The notes below the pieces were generated by a model. That model saw nothing but the letters and a program-made list of their open reading frames with translations, was not told where the DNA came from and made no database searches. This document shows, one piece after another, positions 11,386 through 23,700 of a DNA stretch of 64,000 nt. Both the position numbers and the translations under genes were made by a program. Source of the DNA: Mercurialis annua (Eukaryota > Streptophyta > Magnoliopsida > Malpighiales > Euphorbiaceae); NCBI RefSeq assembly GCF_937616625.2, contig NC_065571.1:1180501-1244500 (forward strand), given 5' to 3'. Each line of letters opens with the position of its first letter. Within the stretch, counting starts at the first letter, position 1.

Positions 11386-11684
11386 CTATGTTCACTTTAT
11401 GTCAAATTCGTCGAAACTTTGTCATTGACATAAAAATTATCGAATTTTATGAATTTCACCGATTTCATTTAAAAGAAATGATTGAAACTGTCATTAATTT
11501 CTTAGCTTAGAAGTTACATTCCTTATACACTTTTAATTATCTTTAATAGTTATAAAATATTAATTATTTATAAATTCTACACGACCTAGTTTTAATGAAA
11601 ATTGATAATGTAATTAATACTATATTTTCTAATTGTTCTTTTAAAATTGCTAATTTAGTTATTTGATAATTAATTTTAAATAAA

Positions 11685-12749
11685 GGCTTATTCACCAAAA
11701 AATGTCAAACATTTGTGTCTCGAGTCAGATTTAGCCAAACCTTTAAAAACCACCAGATTTAACCAAACCGTATATGTTATGTGTCAATTGTAGCCACTTT
11801 TGAATCGAATCAAAATTGTTGCCCACATGTCATCCATGTCACCTCCAACTCAGTAAAATTTATTGACATGGCACGTTTTAAACCACTAACCAAACTTAAT
11901 CAAACCAAATAATAAACCAAAAAAAAAAATCAAACCCAACTAAATCAAATTAATTATTAATTAATTACTAAAATTCATATTTCAATTATCTCAACATTAT
12001 AATATTAAAAAAAATTCACCGTCATTTTAATTAATTTTATTCAATCAAAAATCCGCCGCCACCGAGACACATACGAAAAACCGACCGCCGGAATAATTTT
12101 TCAACATAATTTCTAAAAAAAATAATAATTTTTTTATTTTTTTTATCGAAAATTCAGACCCACCGTGGTGATGGGTCTGTTTGAGAACAGACCCACCGTT
12201 ACTGGTGCGTCTGTTCTCATAGACCCACCGTGGTGGGTCTGTTTAGGGTTTAAGATTTTAGGGTTTAGGATTTTAATAACATAATTTAGGGAAAAAATTC
12301 GAGGTAATTAAATTTTTTTTATATTAATTTTATATGATTTAATTTATATTTTTTATTTAACTAATTAAAATTTATATAGAAAATTAATTAAAATTAAATT
12401 TAAATAAATTTATTAGTCGGCGTGAATTTTAATCGGAATAAAATAAAATGTTGAGATAATTAATATAATTTAAAAAAAATGAATTGATTTAATTTAGTTG
12501 GATTTGATTTTGTTAGATTTAGTCTTTGGTTTGGTTAGGTTTGGGTTATTGATTTGCAATGTGCCATGTCAGATAGTTTTGCTAAGTTGGCAGTGACATG
12601 GATGACATTTAGGCATAAAATCCGGTTCGATTTAAAAATGGCTGAAAAGGAAAGACAACATATGAAGTTTGGCTAAATATGGTGGTTTTTAAAAATTTGG
12701 CTAAAATTGACCAAACCGCAAAAGTTTGGCATTTTTTGATAAATAAACC
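11685..12749. mobile_element. Mutator-like foldback element 3
   Basis: Inverted repeats of about 330 bp start GGCTTATTCACCAAAAAATG at 11685 and end at 12749. A perfect 9-bp duplication, TTAAATAAA, flanks them (11676-11684 and 12750-12758). The centre (12155-12240) has three adjacent palindromes sharing AGACCCACCG, repeating in miniature the design of element 1 with unrelated sequence. No coding capacity. Confidence 0.87.
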
Positions 12750-12758
12750 TTAAATAAA

Positions 12759-13969
12759 TACAATGTTTAATAGTTTATTTTTAGGGAAATTATTTTGTTT
12801 ATGAAAGAAAGCAGAAAGTACACGGATAATTAGCGATTACTTTTTACAATTACATATTCCTTAACTCAATAGTCCTCAAATAAAATTCTATTAACTCTTA
12901 TAACAAACCCTGAGAACGTAGATTAGGGTTAGCATGAACATATTAAAACAACTAACTCAATTAGCCGGACACTATCTTCTTTTCCATGAAAACCTGCATG
13001 AGGAAAACTGAAAGATACATAAGTTAAGAGAAAATTTGTATAAGTTAGTTTTCAATTATCAACATAAGTCTCGGCAAGAACATCCATGCTATTTCTACCA
13101 ACCTTTGTAATAAAATCATAAATTCTTGTTGGAAGCAAACCAGCAAATATATGGTCTTCAAATACTTGTTCACTCTCGTCAATATCTTAAAATAAAGGGT
13201 AGCATATTGCTCTTTTATTTCGTAAGGTCACAAAAACTGTAAATTGATTGAAAACGATAAAGAAGTAAAGTCGAAATATCTCTAAATTAAGTTAAAACGA
13301 TGAAGGAATTACTTACTATAATATTAGCATGTAAATTTTCTATTTAAACTATTGTATTAGAATTAGACTCTTATATAATTTATATGCTTTGTTTTAGAGT
13401 TAGAATACTCTATTCGGTTAATACTTTATATTAGAGTTGGAATCATATTCATTTTTATATTCACTATATATTAGAATTAAACTTGTATTTAACTTCGTGA
13501 TTTTAATTATTAAAAGTTGATATTGTAATATTATTTTTATTCCATATAATTATAGATAGATAGATATACTATTTTATACCAAAACTTATATAAGGTTCAA
13601 CTTGTCTAATATAGGAAAGGTTGAGCTTTTAGTAGTTTTTTCTTGTTTTAACCTAAACTGTGATTTAGGTACTTAATTGCATTTAATTTATTTTTAGAAT
13701 AAACTTTAGTTAGAGTACTATGCATTTTTTTTTTGTGTTAATATGATATTTTAATGTCAATGAATTATCATCATTACTTTCTAAATTTCTGAATGAATGA
13801 TACTATAATGATATTGGATATTTTATTTTATTTTGTAATCCTTATAATATATAATAATTTTTATTATTGTATTTTTATTAAATATTTATAAAATTAGTCG
13901 CTAGGGAATAATCAAATGTGTTTCTATTAAACAAAACTCCAACAAAAAAAGAACTAATAATTCAATAAC
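12759..13969. other. AT-rich intergenic DNA
   Basis: No gene or bordered element seen. From about 13970 the sequence matches the 3' flank of PME-a in inverted orientation and forms the 3' UTR of PME-b. Confidence 0.5.
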
Positions 13970-14119
13970 ATTCTTAGAGAAAACAACGAGACAAAATCTT
14001 CGTAATGAATTGTACAGATATTCTGCTTGTGAAGGAATTCCTCCACAAAATTCGAAGCTTTTGCCCGTTGTTGAAAATCCTCAAAACAATTTGTGTGTTC
14101 CGTTCCTCCTTTACTTCTC

Positions 14120-15936
14120 TTACACTACCATCATCCCAGCAGAGTAAGGAACTCCGGTGGCCGGAATCCATTTGTCTCCCTGTAGGAACTTGCCGGCGGT
14201 GAAATTTTCAGCATCGAGGGGAGCCAGCTTCACAATGCCCTTCCACGTAACTCTTCCGGTCAGCTTAGCACCAAGTCCTCTGTTCCCATACTCAGAAAAT
14301 GAGCAAGTGTCGGTTCCCAAAGTACCCATCCACGATGCCCATCCTGCGGGGTCAATTATGTCGTCGAGTTGTGATTGCATGACGACAGTCCTAGAGAACT
14401 CCTTCACTGGACGGCCCAAGAAAGTTGGGCTAACATCCTTGACTGGCAAGTAATCTTTGTCGCCTGAGATGGTGCAGTTTTGGAGGACGAATCCTGTTGG
14501 CTGACGGGTGTTGTTCCTTGCCTGAGCTGTGATGAAACAGCTTTGGTCATCTAGTGGCTTCCTTACTACAAGCTTGCAGTTCTGGAATACTGCGGCGGCG
14601 TCACCGGTGATGATGTCGATGGAGCCGCTGATGGAGCAATCACGGTAGAATTGACGGTAGGTGTGGGCGTAGAGTGTGCTCTGGAACCCATCAATTTGAC
14701 AGTTGTAGAAGACTGACATGTCGGATTCTACGATCAATGCCACCGCTTGATGTCCTTCAGGTCCGGCTGTGTTCTCAAATCCGATGTCCTTGGCCATGAA
14801 GTTGTTTCCGTTGATTGCTGTAATAATTTGACAAAATTGAATTTAACTCGTTAGTAATTAGAAAAAAAAATATTTAATATTTGTAACGTTAATCTCATTT
14901 TTTTTATAAACTTACAAACTGTTGCTGTATTCAGAGCGGGGATTCCACCGGCAAAGCTGAGGTCTCCGGTGATCTTAGTCTTAGTAGGACCGTCACCGAT
15001 CAACAAAATATTGGTCATGGTCCTTGCGATGGTGACGCTCTCGTTGTACACTCCTGCTTTAACGTAGACAACAAAAGTAGTTGGCGAGTTGATGGGAATA
15101 GTTTTGATTGCGTCAGCGATGGTTTTGAATTGTCCAGTTGCGTCTTTAGCAACGATGATGTTAGGCTTGAGTGTGGCCGGAGTCTGAGCAAGAAGTCTCT
15201 TTCTAGCCGGAGAAAGCCATGCTGGGAAATCATCACCGCCTTGCTCCAAAAGCCTACGGCCGGAAAATCCAAGATCCAAATTCTGAAGAACTGAAGAGAG
15301 CCCACCAACCATGGCGAGTCCATTGCTGGTAAGCTGGCTAGATGTTTTCAGAATGTCCTTCATCTTCTGTCCCGCCGGTCCGGTGGTGTTTTCAAATCCG
15401 TCCAAGCAAGTCTGTTGATAGGTGATGGTGGCGCTGAGCCAGATTTTGAGGTTAGCGACGTACTCATCGACTTTGCTGATCTCAAAATCTCCAACCTGTT
15501 TGAATGAAGTTTCAAGATCGGTGATAGCGGTGTTCATCAACACCTTACAATTGTCCAGAGCTTTCTTAGCCATGGGATCCTTGGCCACCTCCTTCAACGT
15601 TGTAGAGTTATCAATGGCGACTTTAAGTGACTCAATGGCCGCCTGAAAACCAGCCTGAACCAGCTGATGTGGGTCGCTGGTGTTACCGGCGACTTTCTTC
15701 AGACTGTCCTTACAGGTTTCTGGGTAATCAGTAACTTGGCAAGCAGACTCGATAGATTTTGAAGACGTGGAGATATCAGACGAGGGTGTCGAACTAGCAA
15801 CGGTTTTCTCTTTACCGGCGTTGACACCGAAGGCAACAGCCACCACCATGGCTACGAGGATGATGGATGAAACACCGATGATCGCGAACTTCTTCTTTTT
15901 AGCAGCACCATCAGCGGCGGAGTTATTGTAAGTCAT
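14120..15936 (-). CDS. Type-I pectin methylesterase, catalytically altered (PME-b)
   Basis: Exons 15936-14916 and 14817-14120 with a 98-bp GT-AG intron give 572 aa. The layout is that of PME-a: membrane anchor, PMEI-type pro-region, RRLL and RKRLL processing motifs, pectinesterase domain. The protein is nearly identical to PME-a. It carries the same replacements: Ser387 for the acid/base Asp (QSTLY) and Val478 for the active-site Trp (LGRPVK). Asp408 and Arg476 are kept. Neither duplicate shows a stop or frameshift, so both have stayed open, which argues against simple decay. The Tat retrotransposon lies about 0.95 kb upstream of the ATG, just beyond the duplicated promoter. Confidence 0.9.
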
Positions 15937-16014
15937 CTTGTACGAAAGAGGTTGAATATTTGAACTACAGAAAATACTACAGAAATTTGAAATGTAAATA
16001 ATTTTGTTTTATTA

Positions 16015-16077
16015 CAGAGCTCTTCGGGCAGCTGCTGGCTTTGTTTTATTAGATGGTATTATGCCCCGAAGGCTCTG
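16015..16077 (-). promoter_or_regulatory. 5' UTR hairpin of PME-b
   Basis: On the minus strand, CAGAGCCTTCGGG (16077-16065) pairs with CCCGAAGAGCTCTG (16028-16015), with one bulged A where PME-a has C. It starts 30 nt after the TATA box. Confidence 0.5.
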
Positions 16078-16106
16078 GTTTGAGAAATGAAATGAACATA
16101 ATTGTG

Positions 16107-16114
16107 TTTATATA
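16107..16114 (-). promoter_or_regulatory. TATA box of PME-b
   Basis: TATATAAA on the minus strand, 171 bp before the ATG, in the same context as in PME-a. Confidence 0.75.
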
Positions 16115-16628
16115 GTATGAGGAAGGGCAACGAGAAATAGAAAATCCTAAAATTATGGTAATTCTGTTACCAAATGCATGGTGTGGGGGGAGACAAGGCT
16201 ATTTTTAAACACCTGAAACTTTATATGTGGATCGATTTTTTAATGGGTTCTTTTTCATTTTCAATAAATGGTGAAAAATAGTAAATCTATTTTCAAATTT
16301 ATATATGTGATGCGAGAATATTAATAGGTGAAATATAGTACTACTTATATAAATTTAGGATAATATGTGAAAAAGAAGAGGCCTTTTTCATCAATTTTCT
16401 ATATCTAGACTATATATGAACAAAAAAAATAGCAATCCTTTATTGAAATGTACTTATTTAGTTTTAATTACTTAGAAGATCTTATACAATCTTTTATTAT
16501 TTAATTTTATATTTATTATATATATATATAAATTTATGTCATTATATTTGTTTTATTATGATATAAATAAAAGATAAATATATATTATATGTTTTTTAAG
16601 TTACAACTGAAATTATAATTAATAATAA

Positions 16629-16840
16629 CCCTTTCAAATATTTTTATCTAGGTTCGCCACTGGTGGAAGAGACAAGGATACATTGATATCTGATGAAAAC
16701 CGAATTTTAAAATGATATAATGAATTATAATTATTTAATAGCCCTTTCAAATATTATTATCTAGGTCTATAGCTGGTGGACGAGACAAAGATGCACTGAT
16801 ACCTAATGGAAACCGAATTCCAGAATGATATAATGAATTA
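16629..16840. repeat. Two-copy 113-bp direct repeat
   Basis: Two units, 16629-16727 and 16742-16840, share CCCTTTCAAATATT, ATCTAGGT, CGAGACAA/AGAGACAA, AAACCGAATT and AATGATATAATGAATTA in order, with scattered differences. They lie just outside the 5' LTR. I see no coding content. Confidence 0.7.
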
Positions 16841-16879
16841 AGTCGTATGGGATCCATCTGTCAGAATGAAGCCAAAGAT

Positions 16880-17655
16880 TGATAACGTAGCACATCTAGT
16901 AGGGGCGAAGCAACCTCGCCAGGAACGAACATCACTAAGTCAAGCATTTCACCGACCTGGTAACAATGTCCGACCTGCTCGAAATCATAGAACACATGAC
17001 TTGGGGGGTCACCGGATCGATGGGAATTCAAACATCATCCAAGACAATCATGCCTGATAAGGTCGGACCAAGAATCCGATCCGGGCTCTGAACTAGGCTC
17101 AACTCAGACCCAGGTTGAGCTCCGAGCTCCTAAGCCCGAAAGACTGGACCACCTAGTCCGAGATCTGAGCTACTCTCAGATACAAGAGCCATGATAACTT
17201 GACTCCCAAGTTATCCGGGTTTCAAGGCTTGACCGGGCTCCGAGGTCCTGCCCAGAAGCGCTCACTCGTGTACCGGATCCTGGGACCACAGAAGATCTTC
17301 TGACAGGTGCGTGAGGAATGTTCCCTCTGACACACCTAACAAATTGCGCCACCTGCAGGGATATTCTCCCACGTGAGCATAACCGAATTCTGGGACCACT
17401 GGGCTCACAGCCTGCCAGCAAGGCAGGTTTGTCCTTAAACCCTAACTATAAATAGAGGGTTTAAGGACAAACCCTAGGTAATTTCTTTTTCTCTACTCTA
17501 AGCACTCTCTTTTCTCTTCTTCTTCTTCCTCTACCTGAAATCTTACTTGAGCGTCGGAGTGAACGTCCGGTGACCCCCACCGGAGTTCTTTCTGACCTCT
17601 GTCTGCTTGTGGTGTGCAGGTCGCTACAGCTCGGATTCAGTTTGGTGATTTATCA
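16880..17655 (+). repeat. 5' LTR of the Tat element
   Basis: 776 bp, TGATAACG...TTTATCA. I compared it by eye with 28219-28994 and saw no difference. It holds the promoter at 17447-17454. The 81-residue minus-strand frame at 17176-17421, repeated exactly in the other LTR, is not taken as a gene. Confidence 0.93.
17427..17472 (+). promoter_or_regulatory. LTR TATA box inside a perfect inverted repeat
   Basis: Two 17-bp arms, GTTTGTCCTTAAACCCT (17427-17443) and AGGGTTTAAGGACAAAC (17456-17472), are exact reverse complements. The 12-base spacer AACTATAAATAG contains the TATA box (17447-17454). The downstream arm would be transcribed near the RNA 5' end. The same structure is at 28766-28811. Confidence 0.8.
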
Positions 17656-17656
17656 C

Positions 17657-17674
17657 TTGGCGCCGTCTGTGGGA
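17657..17674 (+). other. Primer-binding site
   Basis: TTGGCGCCGTCTGTGGGA starts one base after the 5' LTR. A TGGCGCCG start is usual in plant Tat-type elements. I do not assign the priming tRNA. Confidence 0.7.
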
Positions 17675-17742
17675 ATCGTTTTGTATTCCCTTGTTCTACT
17701 CTGGTTCTCTTGACGTTGCTGATCAGATCTTGACAAGAAACA

Positions 17743-20700
17743 ATGGCTGATGATCCTATTTTGGACAGGGTAGATCCTCTGGGAACTACGGTTGCCGACG
17801 CTAACTTGGTTGGTGGAGTCTCTGCTAGTGGTCGGACCTCTGTGATCACTGGCTTAACTCCTCCAGCGAATGCTCAGGTGGGAGGATCCAGGGCCTCCGG
17901 CAGTGGAGCTGGATTGGTGCCTCTATATGGGTTGGAAAATTATCCAAGGGCGAACCCTTTTGCTTCAGATCCAAGTCACACCCACTTATCAACCCCAGGA
18001 ACCACCGTGCCTCAGAGTTTCCTCCACAATACCTTGTCTCCCACTCAACTCAACTTCCCGGTAGACGCTACACTGGTGGCTACGGGAACGGGAACAACTT
18101 CTGGGCAGGATATACCTCCGGCGGTCTTACAAGCTCAAGAATATTTAGAATACATGGCTCGCCAGCTACACCAGGCGCAGCAGATGCACTTTGCAGTCAT
18201 GTCCCAGTATTACCCAAGTTACAATCCCTCGGCCACCCCTGTGGCCCCGCCGCCCCGAGCTTCTGAGTTTCAGGATGGTCGTTTTCCGAGAGAAGAAGGT
18301 CGGAGCGATCACCCACGACCCAGACCTAGGGGTCCCACAGAGCATCAAGCACCAAGAGGCGAAGATCATCGTGACACTAATCTGCCGAGAGACGAAGGTC
18401 GGCATGATCGCCCTTTTCCGAGAGACGAAGGTCGGAATGATCCTCCTCCTCCTCGAAGGGAGGGGGTGCAAGACGAGAATCTACCACCGGGGACACAGCG
18501 CGGTGACGCTGGTTTGGGGAGGGGAGACCCAGACCCGGAGGCAGATCCTCTGCGGACCGCGAGGGCAGGAGTCCCACCGGTCAGGAGAAACGGGGCAGAG
18601 AGTGTTCACAGCTCGGGTGCAGCATCTCAGCATCAGAAAACTTTGCATGACGAGGTTACTCGTCTGGTCCAGGCCGAGCTGGATAGACACAAAGGGCACA
18701 AGGCAGAGTCTCGACCTTTTACTACCTGTGGCATTGCTAGCCCTTTATCAAAGGCTATATGGGATGACCCATTTCCAGATAAGTTTAAATATCCACCCAT
18801 TGACAGATATAACGGTAAATCCGACCCGATGACTCATTTAAGTTGCTTTCAGGTTGCCATGGGAGTTCAAAGTGTCTCGGACGCCACGGTGTGCAAAGTT
18901 TTCCCTTCAACGTTGAGTGATGCGGCGCAAAAATGGTACCAGAACCTCAAGGAGGGCTCTATTACTAGTTTCAGGGAGCTTGCTATGGCTTTCAAAACTC
19001 ATTTTGCCCCGAGCATCGAACGAAAGAAAAGATCCAGTGATTTGAAGAAGTGCTTTCAAAAACCGGGAGAAAGTTTAAAAGCTTATATTGCTCGGTTCAA
19101 TGCCGAGGCAATCATGATAGAAGATTTGAACGATGATACCGCCATCGATGCTATGAAAGATAACACCAGCATGCAAGTCTTCCGAGACAGCCTGATCACC
19201 AACCCGGTTGACACTTACACCGAGTTGATGGACAGGGCTTGGAATTATATCAATCTTGACGAGGAAAGGCAGAGAAAGTCTTACGGGACGGCTAGCCCGG
19301 TTCCCAGCAAAACGCAGAATACTCAGGGATCTAACCGTAACCAAGATCGGTACCGACCTCTGAACGAGACTTCGGGGTACAGAGGTAACAAACCATTCAA
19401 TGCTCAGACCAGTCCGCCGAGCACGGGGCCTGGTACTAAGCCAAGTTTCAGTATTGGAGGAGGAACGGAAGGATATGTAGATCGAGCCGGAGTGCCGAGA
19501 CAGTATGTACCACTCAATACTCCGAGGGAACAAATTCTATCCTGGATCAAGCACAACAACGAAGAGATTCGTTACCCGCCGAGGCTAGTGAAAGATGGAG
19601 ACCGATCCAAGTTCTGTGATTTTCATGATGGTTACGGCCACGAAACAGAGGAGTGTGGACGTTTGCGAAGTGAAATAGACAAGTTGGTCTGCCAGGGGCG
19701 ATTACAACATTTTGTTGTGGCCAAGGAGGGCCAAGACCGAGGAAATACGAGGGTCAACTCGGTCAGATCGGAGCCTGGGGGGAGTAGGGAGGCCCAATCC
19801 CCATCAAAGAAAACACAAGTCACGGGGGTAATTAACACAATCTCGGGAGGAACCTCAGAGTCCGAATATGGTCGCAAGCGCAGAAAGAAAAAGCAAAAGA
19901 TGGTCATGTCAGTATCTACCGGGACGCCATGGCCTAACATTGTTTTCGGGCCAGAGGATGCGAAAGGAGTAGATTTTCCTCATGAAGACGCTTTGATTGT
20001 ATCCGCCATCATTGGATCGAAATGGGTAAAACGATTGTTGGTAGACGATGGAAGCTCGGTTAACTTGTTGACTCTGTCAGTCTTTTTGACGATGGGAGGA
20101 TCCAAGACTGACCTCAAGCCTGTGAACATTCCTCTCCTGGGGCTGGGGGGAGCTCCGGTTACCCCAGAAGGCATGGTCGAGCTGGATCTAGAGCTCGGCA
20201 TCGAAATACCTCAGGAGGACGGAACAGAGGGAATCCTGGCGGAACCAACACGGAAGGTACGTTCACTGTTCATGATAGTTGACATGCCTCTTGCTTATAA
20301 TGGTATTCTTGGTAGACCTATGTTGTATAGCACAGGTGCAGTGACTAGCATTCGTTACTTGATGATGAAAATCCCAGTGGAAAACGAGGTCATAACTATC
20401 AGGGGAAACCAAACCCTATCTAGGCAATGTTACATGGCCACTATGGGCAGCACGGTGGAAACGATGAACATCGATACACCCGAGCTGCTCATCAGAGAGA
20501 AAAAAGCTCAGAAACCCCGAGAAAACTTAGAAACGATTGAACTTACGGAGGGATCCGAGATGTATGTAAAGCTGGGGGTAGATTGGCCAGACGAGCACCG
20601 GGAGGCTATCATAGCTCGGATAAAACAGTACGTGGAGGAGTTCACCAACAAGCCAGAGGATATTGGGGGGGTAGACCCTAAGATCATCTCGCACAAGTTG

Positions 20701-23700
20701 AATGTGGATGCGAAATGCAAGCCTGTCAAGCAAAAGAAAAGAACTTTCTCTCTAGAGAAACAGATTGCCATCCGAGATGAAGTGGAGAAGCTCTTGAAAG
20801 CCGGGTTCATCAGGAAAGTGGACTACCCTGAATGGCTGGCTAACGTAGTTTTGATCAAGAAGTCCAACGGTAGATGGAGGCTTTGTATAGATTTCACTGA
20901 TCTAAACAATGCCTGCCCAAAGGACAGTTTTCCTCTGCCAAACATTGACCAACTGGTGGACGCGACGTGCGGATTTGCGGTCTATGCGTTTCTAGATGCT
21001 TCTCAGGGATATCACCAGATCCCGATGAGTAAAGAGGACGAAGAAAAAACAGCTTTCACAACGGATCTGGGGACCTATTGTTACAAGAAGATGCCTTTTG
21101 GTTTGAAAAATGCTGGGGCAACCTATCAAAGACTCATGAATCATGTTTTTAAAGATCAACTAGGCAAGAATGTCGAGGTTTATGTGGATGACATAGTCGT
21201 GAAATCTAGAGGAATCGAGGAACATGCAGCGGACCTGGCAGAAACTTTTGAAAAGCTGAAAGGTTTTAACCTTAAGCTGAACCCGGAAAAGTGCGTATTC
21301 GCAGTACGCTCGGGGAAATTTCTAGGGCATCTCATCTCGGAGAAAGGCATTGAGGCCAACCCGGAGAAAATCGAGGCAGTAATGAGCATGAAAGCACCCA
21401 GCTCGGTGAAGGAGGTACAAAAGTTGAACGGGAGAGTTACGGCGTTGGGCAGATTCATGAGCTGCTCGGCCAAACGATGTTTGCCATTTTTCAAAATCCT
21501 GAAAAATACAAAGAATTTCAAGTGGACAGAGGAGTGTGACGCAGCTTTTGAAGAGCTGAAGGTTTACCTCAGCACACCCCCGGTGCTGGGTAGACCTGAA
21601 CCAGGGGAAATCTTATACTTGTATCTCTCGGTTAATGACGAGACAGCGGCGGCAGTCCTGGTGAAGGAGGATAAGGGTCTGCAAACCCCGGTTTATTATC
21701 TCAGCAGGGTCTTGAAAGGCCCGGAAGTCAGATACCCAAAAATTGAGAAATTTGCTTTGGCATTGAAGGTAGCGGCGGAAAAACTAAGGAGATATTTCGA
21801 GGCTCACATCATTGTAGTACGTACGAACCAACCTCTGAGAAAGGCGCTGCAGAGGCCAGAAATGTCGGGACGGCTAGTCAGCTGGTCGGTCCAGCTGGGA
21901 GGATATGACATTCGGTACGAACCAAGACCGGCGTTGAAAGCACAAGTACTGGCAGATTTCATAGCTGAGACCACTGCAAGCGACCAACCTGAAGAACCTG
22001 ACGAACAACTCCTACGGTGGGTCTTAGAAGTCGACGGGGCATCAAATCTGGATGGATCGGGGGCAGGCGTAGTCTTGAAAGGCCCTCACGGAGTCGCACT
22101 CCGAAGCTCGGTAAAATTCGATTTCCCGGCATCCAACAATGCCGCGGAGTATGAGGCTCTGTTGATCGGATTGAGAATGGTAAACGTGGTCAAAGCCGAA
22201 CACGTAACGATAAGGAGCGATTCTCAGTTAGTCGTTTGTCAAACTTTGGGTACTTTTGAAGCTCGGGATTCGGAAATGAGGAGATACGTGGACAGAGTCA
22301 AGTTCTTCTTGAACAAGATTCAGGAGCTCGGAGGGAAATGGGTAATAGAGCAAGTTCCTCGTTTGGAAAATCAAGAGGCCGATGTATTGGCTAAAGCAGC
22401 AACAGTGAACGAAAAGATACCAGGAGTCCATTTCTCTGTTCAAAAGCATTCCAGTATCGACAACTATGAAACCATTTTTCTAACTCAGCCGTTGGAAAAC
22501 TGGATGCAAGGCATAGCCCACTACCTGATGGATGGAACTCTACCAGAAAACAGAGATAAAGCCTACAAAATCTTGCGACAAGCTCCGTACTATGCGTTCC
22601 TCGACGGAGTCTTGTACAGAAAGTCATTCACCCACCCGTGGTCGAGATGCTTGACAGCTGAGGAAGGAGAGTATGTGTTGAGAGAGATACATGAGGGTAT
22701 TTGCGGGGCACACATAGCTCCTCGCATGTTGGCCAAGAAAGCAGTGTTGCAGGGCTACTACTGGCCCCTGATGGTTAAGCAAGCGGAGGAGATAGTAAAG
22801 AAGTGTGAAAACTGCCAGAGACACCAGAATATCCGACATGCTCCTACTACAGAGCAGTGTCCTATTACAAGTCCTTGGCCATTTGCAACATGGGGAATTG
22901 ACATCCTGGGGCCTTTCACGCCAACCACGGGGCAGAAAAAGTTCTTGATAGTGGCAGTAGATCACTTTACTAAGTGGCTTGAGGTCGAGGCAGTGAGCAC
23001 CATCACGGAAGCTCGGATTCGGGATTTCTTCTGGAGACAAATTGTGTGTCGTTTCGGTATACCCAGAGCGTTGGTAACTGATAACGGAAAGCAGTTCAAC
23101 TGCCGAGCCTTCAAGGAATTTTGCAACGACTTGCACATTGACCTGCGCTTCACGTCAGTAGTTCACCCGCAGAGCAATGGGATGACTGAAGTAACCAACC
23201 GGACGATCCTAAAAGGGCTCAAGGCCAGGCTAGGGGAGTTCGATAGACAGTGGCTGGAAGAGCTACCGAAGGTCATTTGGGCTTACAGAACCACGCCAAG
23301 GGCAGGCACAGGAGACACCCCGTTTTCTCTAACATATGGGTGCGAGGCAATGATACCAGTGGAAATCGGGATGCCGACTCTAAGGGTTCAGTTCTTCGAT
23401 GAGGCTAAGAACGAGGAAGAACAGAAATTATGCTTAGACCTGCTGGAAGAGCGAAGAGAACAGGCAGCGCTAAGAATCGAAGCATACAAGCAAAGAATGG
23501 CTAAGTATCATAACAAGAGAGTTAAACCCCTGAATTTCCAAGTCGGCGATCTGGTCCTACGACGGGCAGACATTGCTAAGGGAAATGCTGGAATGGGAAA
23601 GCTCGAACCTAACTGGGAAGGCCCCTATCGAGTCACGGAGGTCGGACGAGCAGGGGCTTATAAAATAGCACATATGTCGGGCAGGGTGCTCCCGAGAACT

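Noticed and set aside
14851..15936. 361-residue stand-alone protein ending in the PME-b intron
   Set aside because: The frame only reads into the intron; splicing at 14916/14817 restores the PME. The same holds for PME-a and PME-c.
17176..17421. 81-residue minus-strand frame, repeated at 28515-28760
   Set aside because: It is within the LTR and identical in both copies only because the LTRs are identical; no domain seen.
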